DNA from: Candidatus Heimdallarchaeota archaeon
GTDB lineage: Archaea; Asgardarchaeota; Heimdallarchaeia; Hodarchaeales; LC-3
Assembly: GCA_027364495.1 (NCBI GenBank)
Contig: DAHXPE010000471.1
Location: 1 to 5,444, forward strand
Reading direction: 5' to 3'
DNA: 5,444 nucleotides
In this document: positions 1 to 5,444 of the stretch, piece by piece
Numbering within the stretch: position 1 is the stretch's first letter
Layout of the letters: the number at the start of each line of letters is the position of its first letter
Notes under the pieces: generated by a model
The model's input: the letters and a program-made list of their open reading frames with translations, nothing else
Database searches by the model: none
What the model was told of the DNA's origin: nothing
Translations under genes and position numbers: made by a program

Positions 1-152
1 GAACTCCCATAAACTTAAAATAGTTAGATAATCCTTTGACTGTTTGATACAGAGATTTAATCGTCCAAGAAAATTATTTTGAGTAGTAATTGTTATGTTA
101 TTGTAATAAATTCATTATAATTACTAATTTTAAAATTTCAAAGTGATTCTAA

Positions 153-220
153 TGAATCTGAAATAAAAGATTCAAAATAAAATTTATATTCTATATCTCA
201 ATTATGATTAAGAAAATTGA
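153..220 (-). terminator. Weak AT-rich hairpins with T-rich stretch after pstS
   Basis: Downstream of the pstS stop lie two A/T-rich inverted repeats: TCAATT (198-203) with AATTGA (215-220), and TGAATCT (153-159) with AGATTCA (168-174). Between them the minus strand reads AATTTTATTTTGAATC, a T-rich stretch. This is compatible with transcription ending here, but such structures are common by chance at this base composition. Confidence 0.25.
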
Positions 221-230
221 TGTAATACTT

Positions 231-1427
231 TTATGAATGTTTTTTTCCTAAGAAAGGAATAAAAGCTAGTATAATCAAAGGTGATAGAAATCCAAATCCT
301 GGTAAACTGTTTGATGACGGGGTTGTTAGAGAAGAAACTTCTATGGCATTAATGACATCCAAATTTTTTGATAAAAGATTTTGTGGTAAGGGAACATATC
401 CTAGACCATTAGCAAGAGCTTGAGCATTTGGGGTCATAATATATTTTAAGAAATTGATTAGTGCTACACCTTTAGAGCCATACTCAGTTAAGTTTCCATA
501 AACAAATAGATAAGTTAATGTACAAATTGGGTAAGTACTTGCTCCAGATTGATCATTAAGGGAGACTGATGACCAATCGGCTGTTGAGTCTGGTAAACCT
601 GCTGTTGCAAAATTAACAGCATTAGTGATAGCTGGTAATGATGCATTAACCCAATTTCCGTCTCGGTTCTCGATAAACGCATTTGGAATATTTTTTTGAA
701 TAGCATAGGCTAATTCAACATATCCAATTGAATTTACCATACTTGTGACTGAAGTACTGAGACCTTCGTTTCCATTAGCCCCTATTGTCCTTGATGGCCA
801 ATTCAATGTTGTTCCAGTTCCTAAATTCCAAGTGTTTGGGGCCGATCGTGCTAAATAATCTGAAAAAGCAAATGTTGTTCCAGATGCATCATTTCGATGA
901 AACACCATAATACCCGCATTACTTGTTAAACCAGGATTATCTTTTTTCAATAAAGAATCATTCCAGAAGGTAATTGATCCTTGAAATATTTTTGCAATAT
1001 CAACACCAGTTAAATTCAAAGGACCTTGAATAACACTTTTTGGTAGATTGTAGGCTAAAACAATTCCTCCGGCTGATTCTGGAATAGTATTTATTTTTCC
1101 TAAAAAGTGACCATTAGAATTTGCATTCGTATTTATTGCTTGTCGTTGGGCTAGAGTTAAAGGAGCATCAGATGCTCCAAAATCTACTGATTGATTAGTA
1201 ATTGCTTTAATACCTTGTCCAGAACCACCACCGCCATAAGAAAGTTGAATCGTTCCATTAGATATAGACTGGTATTGATTAGCCCAATCCTGTAATATTA
1301 CCTGAGCAAACGTTGATCCGGCACCAGTAATGGTAATTGTGGAGGTTGAATTAGCCGGGAGAGTTGATTGAAATGAAAAAATAATAATCAAAAATAAAAC
1401 AATTTGTCCTAATAATTTTTTAATCAT
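231..1427 (-). CDS. pstS: PstS-type phosphate-binding protein with C-terminal membrane-anchor tail
   Basis: This is an extracellular high-affinity phosphate-binding protein of the PstS family, 398 residues, which normally delivers phosphate to the PstCAB ABC importer. Every ligand position known from E. coli PstS is seen: GAGSTF (T39, F40), the glycine-rich loop with S69 (residues 64-72), VDFGASDAPL with D87, and R178-x-D180-x-S182-G183-T184. NEG at 220-222 and GYVELAYA at 235-242 also fit the family. Residues 1-25 form a signal peptide (K3K4, then a hydrophobic core) with likely cleavage near LPA25. There is no lipobox cysteine. The end is unusual: a Ser/Thr-rich linker (about 366-375), then LPGFGF, a hydrophobic stretch (about 381-393) and a final KKHS. 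This resembles the archaeal PGF-CTERM class of tails, so the protein is probably held at the membrane. The ATG at 1427 is chosen because it directly precedes the signal peptide; no convincing Shine-Dalgarno sequence is seen. It lies 94 bp downstream of a chemoreceptor gene, and no pstCAB is present in the window. Confidence 0.95.
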   Translation of the reverse strand: MIKKLLGQIVLFLIIIFSFQSTLPANSTSTITITGAGSTFAQVILQDWANQYQSISNGTIQLSYGGGGSGQGIKAITNQSVDFGASDAPLTLAQRQAINTNANSNGHFLGKINTIPESAGGIVLAYNLPKSVIQGPLNLTGVDIAKIFQGSITFWNDSLLKKDNPGLTSNAGIMVFHRNDASGTTFAFSDYLARSAPNTWNLGTGTTLNWPSRTIGANGNEGLSTSVTSMVNSIGYVELAYAIQKNIPNAFIENRDGNWVNASLPAITNAVNFATAGLPDSTADWSSVSLNDQSGASTYPICTLTYLFVYGNLTEYGSKGVALINFLKYIMTPNAQALANGLGYVPLPQNLLSKNLDVINAIEVSSLTTPSSNSLPGFGFLSPLIILAFIPFLGKKHS

Positions 1428-1521
1428 ATTAACAACTCGATTTTTTATGCATGTAGTTAAACATTTATTTTTTATCTTTTAATTTATGACTGGATTTTGA
1501 ACATTAAATTACTATTATTTA
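1428..1521 (-). other. Intergenic spacer between chemoreceptor and pstS
   Basis: The 94-bp AT-rich spacer contains no open frame of note and no hairpin with a T-run, so I see no terminator separating the two genes; co-transcription is plausible. Several TATA-like A/T stretches lie in it, for example GATAAAAAATAAATG read on the minus strand at about 1464-1478. That would put a start site about 20 nt before pstS, so a second promoter for pstS alone cannot be excluded. No strong ribosome binding site precedes the pstS ATG. Confidence 0.4.
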
Positions 1522-3432
1522 TTATTCTATCTTGAATTTAAACACGATTTCTTCAAGCTCAACTGAAATTTTAGCGAGTTCTTGAGCTGAAGCTGATAAC
1601 TCTTGCATTGTTGCTGCCTGTTCTTCAGTTGCAGCAGATGCTTCTTCTGCCCCAGTTGCTGTTTCTTCTGCTACAGCTATGACATTTGTAACCGAAGTAC
1701 TAATTTTTTCCATGCCACTATTCATGGTAGTTGTTAAATCATTAATAATAGATGTTACCTTTTCAACAGATGATTTTGTATCATCTGCTAATCTACGGAT
1801 ATTATCTGCAACAACGGAAAAACCTCTGCCATATTCACCCGCCCGAGCAGCTTCAATACTAGCATTTAAAGATAGCATATTTACTTGGCTTGAAATAGCC
1901 TCTATTAGTTCAGATGCGATCGTAATATTTTTTAATTTTTCAGAAAATTGGTTTTTTATATTCTGAACGTCATTGATAGCACCACTCAACTGTTCAGTTT
2001 GATTTTGTGCTCCTTTAGATATTTGTTGTGAAATAGAGGACATTTCTTCACTTGATGCATTAACTTCTTCACTGGATGATGCCATTTCTTGAGCAGAAGA
2101 AGCTAATAATTTTGCTATAGTTGAAATAGACTTTATAGGTGATTTAATAAAATCAATCATTTTTTCGAATGAATTTTCTAATTCTCCTATTTCATCTTTT
2201 TTATTAGTTGATTCAATATTAATTGTTAAATCACCTTCTGATAACTTTTTGCTGGTGGCTGACAATTTTACAATAGGTTTAGAAAATGAATTAGAAATAA
2301 ATAACGAAATAGCAGTTACAATAATACCTAATACAAGTATCATACCAGAAATGTACACCAGTGAATTACTTTGCTGATTTTGAATCATGGTTACTGGGGC
2401 TAAGACTTCTGAAACATCTATTTCAACTACCAAGACCCAAGGTAAATTGTAGCTTAATTGATTTATAAGATAAGATGATCTTAAATCGGTTGATACTGTA
2501 TTGGTTCCTAAATAAGTGAAAACACCATACACTTTATTACCTAAATAATTGAGCATCATACTATTAACATACCCTTGATTAATAGCTTTTTCAAAAGCAG
2601 GAATAGAAGTAAAACTTTGGTGTAAAATGAAATTAGTATCAGAAACATCAAATCGAGATCTACTTATCGCTAACCCATGCATATTCACGAGAAAAATTTC
2701 TCCAGTTTGACCGAGACCAATTGTGTTATAAAAGGTGTTACTTGGTTTACCATCTGCATCACGCGGAGCGATGAGGTTAAACAGAGATGTAGGATTTATT
2801 TCAGCAACTAAAATTTCAGTGGGCTCTGTTGAATTTGAACTTGTAGGTCTTAAAACTTTTGAAAAATCCATTACTAATGAATTGGTGGTCGTTGATAAAT
2901 AGGTCTGCTCAAAATATACTCTATCAGTAGATATATTTAATCCTTGGTTAGCTTTTGCACCAATGAAATAATTAGAGGAAAATTTATTTGTTGTGGTATT
3001 ATCGATGCCATATGATGATTTGGAAATTAGGACATCGCCATTTGTGTAATTCAATAGTATCATTTCTTGTATAGCAGAGCTAGAATCAACCCATGTACTA
3101 AACAGGCTATTTATTTTTTCAATAGCATTATACCTTTGCGAATAATTGTTTAATAATAATAAATTTTCTCTTATTAAAGGATCTTGGGATATAATATTAA
3201 CAGTTTTAGAATTTTGGCCAACCCAATTATTTACAATATTGGAATATTGACTTGCTATACCAGCTAAGGTTTTTATTTGCAATGAACTTAGCTCATTCTT
3301 TGATTCAGTTACTGTTCTATTGTCTGTTGTTTGAGTAAAAACTGTAATTAAAAGAGAGGGAACAATTGCAAATATCAAGAAAAAGACAAGCATTTGTTGT
3401 CTTATTTTAAGATTATAACCAAGAATATTCAT
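1522..3432 (-). CDS. Methyl-accepting chemotaxis protein: dCache-like sensor, HAMP, short signalling hairpin
   Basis: This is a membrane chemoreceptor that would control the CheA kinase through CheW. TM1 lies at about residues 13-34. An extracytoplasmic sensor at about 35-355 has double-Cache hallmarks: [10 protein letters not shown] (131-140), [18 protein letters not shown] (243-260) and [15 protein letters not shown] (332-346). TM2 is about 357-380. HAMP is about 380-431, with P386, EGDL (399-402) and DEIGEL (413-418). The signalling tip, about 505-551, is close to consensus, including [16 protein letters not shown] and [11 protein letters not shown]. Each arm is only about 100 residues (about 14 heptads), much shorter than the roughly 22 heptads of E. 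coli Tsr. Likely methylation pairs are seven residues apart on both arms: E455-E456, E462-E463, Q469-Q470, and E589-E590, E596-E597, E603-E604. No C-terminal CheR-tethering pentapeptide (NWETF type) is present. The amino-acid-binding dCache motif is not evident, so the ligand is unknown. The gene sits 94 bp upstream of pstS on the same strand and has a good TATA box upstream. Confidence 0.95.
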   Translation of the reverse strand: MNILGYNLKIRQQMLVFFLIFAIVPSLLITVFTQTTDNRTVTESKNELSSLQIKTLAGIASQYSNIVNNWVGQNSKTVNIISQDPLIRENLLLLNNYSQRYNAIEKINSLFSTWVDSSSAIQEMILLNYTNGDVLISKSSYGIDNTTTNKFSSNYFIGAKANQGLNISTDRVYFEQTYLSTTTNSLVMDFSKVLRPTSSNSTEPTEILVAEINPTSLFNLIAPRDADGKPSNTFYNTIGLGQTGEIFLVNMHGLAISRSRFDVSDTNFILHQSFTSIPAFEKAINQGYVNSMMLNYLGNKVYGVFTYLGTNTVSTDLRSSYLINQLSYNLPWVLVVEIDVSEVLAPVTMIQNQQSNSLVYISGMILVLGIIVTAISLFISNSFSKPIVKLSATSKKLSEGDLTINIESTNKKDEIGELENSFEKMIDFIKSPIKSISTIAKLLASSAQEMASSSEEVNASSEEMSSISQQISKGAQNQTEQLSGAINDVQNIKNQFSEKLKNITIASELIEAISSQVNMLSLNASIEAARAGEYGRGFSVVADNIRRLADDTKSSVEKVTSIINDLTTTMNSGMEKISTSVTNVIAVAEETATGAEEASAATEEQAATMQELSASAQELAKISVELEEIVFKFKIE

Positions 3433-3484
3433 AAGTCAAATCTCGTTAAAAAATTTTTTTTCTCATAAAAATCGATATTACTAC

Positions 3485-3492
3485 TATTTAAA
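3485..3492 (-). promoter_or_regulatory. Archaeal TATA box for the chemoreceptor (-pstS) transcription unit
   Basis: Read on the minus strand, the sequence is TTTAAATA, a perfect match to the usual archaeal TATA consensus (TTTAWATA). With the usual spacing of about 26 nt, transcription would start near 3462 and give a leader of about 30 nt before the ATG at 3432. The upstream BRE position reads GTTATC, a poor match to the purine/A-rich consensus. The distance and lack of competing genes support it as the promoter; the weak BRE and high AT background limit confidence. Confidence 0.55.
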
Positions 3493-3495
3493 GAT

Positions 3496-3540
3496 AACTC
3501 TTAATTATTGTGTAGTTTAGGGGAACTCTTCATTATTGTG
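3496..3540 (-). repeat. Two 17-bp direct repeats just upstream of the TATA box (candidate operator)
   Basis: On the plus strand the two copies are AACTCTTAATTATTGTG (3496-3512) and AACTCTTCATTATTGTG (3524-3540). They match at 16 of 17 positions and start 28 bp apart. The match ends abruptly on both sides. The nearer copy ends 3 bp upstream of the TATA box on the minus strand, which is where archaeal activators or TBP/TFB-blocking regulators often bind. The 28-bp spacing is not a whole number of helical turns (about 2.7), so the copies would face different sides of the helix. No further copy was found by eye elsewhere in the window. Regulation of the chemoreceptor-pstS unit is inferred. Confidence 0.55.
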
Positions 3541-3729
3541 AAAGGAATAGGAGCGATATCTTTTGATTGAAGTAGTATGATAAGCTGGTTGTCAAGGATA
3601 ATGCCGATTGCATAATGTAGACGAGTTTTGGTGGCGACTAATAGAATAAAATAATGAAAATTATTCTCTCTTGAAATATTTTTTTACCAAGTTTTGTGTC
3701 GGAGTATCAAGAATAATTTTATTTTTCAT
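3501..3729 (-). pseudogene. Possible small ORF broken by a one-base shift in an A7 run
   Basis: A minus-strand ATG at 3729, preceded by AGGT a few bases upstream, opens a 22-codon frame ending at 3661. A second frame is open from 3683 to a stop at 3501. Removing one base from the seven-A run (plus-strand T7 at 3679-3685) would fuse them into a single frame of about 75 codons. The joined product would begin MKNKIILDTPTQNLVK and carry a hydrophobic middle part around LHYAIGIILDNQLIILL. I recognise no family. It could be a decayed gene, a homopolymer sequencing error, or chance, because open frames of about 60 codons do occur in such sequence. Its 3' end overlaps the direct repeats in front of the chemoreceptor promoter. 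Low confidence that it is a real gene. Confidence 0.25.
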
Positions 3730-4078
3730 ACTTACCTAAACTTCCATTTTTAAATTTTTGAAGAAACATTATGAGGACTCATTGAAGATAACAAAGCTGA
3801 TTTTATTGAGATTAAGGATTTCGGTTGTTGTGATATAAATTATATATGAAAGATTGAATACCTTAAAAACCTGTTCCAAGATAGATAATTTGGTCTGAGT
3901 CGGGATAAGGTTTATGAAAAAGAGTAAGTTTTTCGTTAATTCTATTTTTCTTTTCTCATAATTATGTTATTCCACTGATAATATTACCCAAGAAACATTG
4001 AGTACAAAGGGAAAAACTATAGGCCTAACCTTAAAAAGATGCTGGTATTTAAAAGGAAAGCAAATAATCTGGTCGTCT
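3541..4078. other. Long intergenic stretch without an intact gene
   Basis: With its flanks this is the middle of a gap of about 700 bp between the permease stop and the chemoreceptor start. No tRNA-like B box, CRISPR-type array or intact ORF is seen. The part at 3541-3640 is about 39 percent GC by count, which appears higher than the neighbouring sequence. Besides the broken minus-strand ORF described separately, the plus strand has a frame open from 3962 to 4132 that would extend back to an ATG at 3914 but for a TAA at 3959-3961. Another plus frame runs from about 3775 to 3837. A small A/T hairpin (3650-3655 pairing with 3660-3665, GAAA loop) is present. Such alternately open pieces are compatible with decayed genes or a mobile-element remnant, but no recognisable transposase motif or terminal repeat was seen. 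Confidence 0.4.
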
Positions 4079-4111
4079 AAAAAATTTAAACCAGATGAAC
4101 GTGAGTCATCT
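4079..4111 (-). terminator. Hairpin plus T-run downstream of the permease gene
   Basis: A 6-bp perfect inverted repeat, AGATGA (4093-4098) and TCATCT (4106-4111), encloses a 7-nt loop and lies 17 bp past the permease stop. In the minus-strand direction it is followed by GGTTTAAATTTTTT, with six Ts at 4084-4079. T-runs alone can terminate archaeal transcription, and here a hairpin is added. The stem is short, so this is a plausible but unproven terminator. Confidence 0.45.
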
Positions 4112-4128
4112 ATTGGACTTAAATTTGA

Positions 4129-5444
4129 TTAATTGGATGATAAAGACCGCGCTGTATAAATTATAACTAATAAAATAAAACAAATACAAATTAGCAAAAG
4201 AAAAATAAACAAAAAGAATATTACAATTGAAAATAATTGCGCAGATATATTTGAAATATAATATCTAGCTTCTTGAGATGGAGGAGCTGTCAAAGAATCA
4301 GTATTTTCTAGAATCTCTGTGAAGTGAAAAATAATGAGTGTTGACAATATTGTACTAATAATTATTTGAATAAAAGGAATGAAAAGAAAGTAAAATAAGG
4401 ACCTATTTGTTTTTAATCCTCTCATAATAACAATTTTTATTTCACGGTTGTTTTCTTTGATTGAATAAAACATATTTACAAGAATTATCGTAAAAAGATA
4501 TGAAAATGAAATTAAAATGTTTAATAAGTCAATTTTAAATATTGTATCCCATTTTAATGATGCATAATTTGACAAATAATTAGAACTGATAAATTCCTTA
4601 GGTTTTACCAACATGTAGTTCGTTGAATTCATCTGATTATTTAATTCAGACTTAATATCAGATTCATTGCTTTCATAACCAGTAGTAGTTTTTAGAAAAT
4701 AAGATCGAAAAATGCTCAATTTAGATGAAGGGATATAATTATTAGTTTCCCATTTTGAATTTGTGTTCAATACATCCAAAAAATGCACATGATGACTTCT
4801 ATCAAGAACGTTCATAGCTATTTCTATTGGGCATACTAAGGGCGTAACAAACGGTTCTAAGCCAGAATAAAAAATCTTTGTTACTGTTGAATTAATGTAA
4901 AAAAAGTAACCATTAAGAGATATTTTTATTGTTAATAGTCTTCCTAGTTTTATATTATTTTCATCTGCAAATTTATTAAAAATAAAAATTTGAGAGGATG
5001 GAACAAAAAAACTTGGCTCAAATTGCTTTATAATTCCTGTATTATTATCATTTCTTACTTCGGGGATAAGACTTATGTTAGAAATCAGAGAAAGAGAATT
5101 AATTTCACTAAATGATCCATTATTTAATTGAATCTGAAAGGGTAATTGATATGAAGCATAATAATCAGCTACCAAGTAATTATCATTAAGTATTTGATAT
5201 AATTGTTCATTTATAACATTTGATGGAGGGATTAAAACATAATCAGCACTGTTTTCAAGATTTAATGAATTATTTCTTATGTAATTCTGTTGAAGAGGAA
5301 TAAAAAACTGATTAAAAGATAATATTAATATTATAAAAATTAATACATTAAGAGTTTTCGATAATTTTAATTTGGGATAGGTTACTAAAATTTTAAATGG
5401 GTACCAATTCTTGTTAAGAATATTACTAATTTTAAAAATAATAT
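4129..5444 (-). CDS. FtsX/MacB-type ABC permease, C-terminal part (5' end outside window)
   Basis: The frame is open to the right edge of the window, giving 437 visible residues; the start is not visible. A TTG at 5175 could be read as a start but is internal, since the frame continues upstream through a membrane segment. Visible order: TM1 at about residues 31-50 (LNVLIFIILILSF), an extracytoplasmic domain of about 250 residues, then three membrane segments at about 305-327, 349-373 and 400-430. This one-plus-three arrangement is that of a MacB/FtsX unit. After the second segment comes ENNREIKIVIMRGLKTNRS, which matches the conserved 'REIGxLRAxG' cytoplasmic helix of the FtsX family that contacts the partner ATPase. 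The sequence before TM1 (YPFKILVTYPKLKLSKT) looks like the basic stretch that precedes an FtsX unit, so this may be the second half of a larger two-unit permease. No LolD/MacB-like ATPase gene is in the window, and the substrate is unknown. A terminator-like hairpin follows the stop. Confidence 0.8.
   Translation of the reverse strand, partial: IIFKISNILNKNWYPFKILVTYPKLKLSKTLNVLIFIILILSFNQFFIPLQQNYIRNNSLNLENSADYVLIPPSNVINEQLYQILNDNYLVADYYASYQLPFQIQLNNGSFSEINSLSLISNISLIPEVRNDNNTGIIKQFEPSFFVPSSQIFIFNKFADENNIKLGRLLTIKISLNGYFFYINSTVTKIFYSGLEPFVTPLVCPIEIAMNVLDRSHHVHFLDVLNTNSKWETNNYIPSSKLSIFRSYFLKTTTGYESNESDIKSELNNQMNSTNYMLVKPKEFISSNYLSNYASLKWDTIFKIDLLNILISFSYLFTIILVNMFYSIKENNREIKIVIMRGLKTNRSLFYFLFIPFIQIIISTILSTLIIFHFTEILENTDSLTAPPSQEARYYISNISAQLFSIVIFFLFIFLLLICICFILLVIIYTARSLSSN

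Noticed and set aside
145..173. GATTC / GAATC / GATTC alternating repeats as an attenuator
   Set aside because: Only 5-7 bp arms in AT-rich sequence past the pstS stop, with no downstream gene visible for it to control.
515..706. 63-codon minus-strand frame inside pstS
   Set aside because: It overlaps the conserved PstS coding sequence in another frame and has no recognisable features; a shadow frame.
1679..1966. 95-codon plus-strand frame
   Set aside because: It lies antisense to the highly conserved chemoreceptor signalling hairpin; the open frame is a by-product of that sequence.
3446..3466. Six-codon upstream ORF (MRKKIF) in the chemoreceptor leader
   Set aside because: It lies at the very edge of the predicted transcript start and is a chance product of the A/T run; no ribosome site.
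3643..3667. AGAATAA / TTATTCT inverted repeat as a terminator or operator
   Set aside because: Almost purely A/T pairs with an 11-nt loop; expected by chance at this composition and not placed at a confirmed gene end.
5173..5175. TTG as the permease start codon
   Set aside because: The frame is open for 89 more codons upstream to the window edge and includes the first membrane segment expected for this family.

Overview
The window is AT-rich and looks archaeal. The evidence is a TTTAAATA-type TATA box in front of a chemoreceptor gene and a phosphate-binding protein that ends in a PGF / hydrophobic stretch / KK tail of the archaeal PGF-CTERM kind. A MacB/FtsX-type permease is also present. 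The AT-rich coding, this tail type and the permease fit an Asgard (Loki- or Heimdall-like) archaeon, but the lineage is an inference; only 'archaeon' is well supported.

Layout, all clear genes on the minus strand, read from right to left. (1) 5444-4129: the 3' part of a FtsX/MacB-type permease, whose start lies beyond the window. It is followed by a probable hairpin plus T-run terminator (4079-4111). (2) 4128-3433: about 700 bp without an intact gene. It holds a possible frameshifted small ORF (3501-3729) and scattered open stretches on both strands. Next to the chemoreceptor gene it holds a TATA box (3485-3492) preceded by two near-identical 17-bp direct repeats (3496-3512, 3524-3540). (3) 3432-1522: a 636-residue methyl-accepting chemotaxis protein with TM1, double-Cache-like sensor, TM2, HAMP and an unusually short signalling hairpin. 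(4) 1427-231: a complete PstS-type phosphate-binding protein with all expected phosphate ligands, a signal peptide and a C-terminal membrane-anchoring tail. (5) 230-1: non-coding or decayed sequence with weak AT-rich hairpins.

The chemoreceptor and pstS genes are co-oriented and 94 bp apart, with no other gene between them, and no pstC, pstA, pstB or phoU is visible. The main hypothesis is that this is a phosphate-taxis sensing pair: membrane-tethered PstS captures phosphate outside the cell and presents it to the neighbouring transducer. Precedents are PstS-CtpL in Pseudomonas aeruginosa and the BasB/BasT and CosB/CosT binding-protein/transducer pairs in Halobacterium. The repeats over the promoter could be the operator of this unit.
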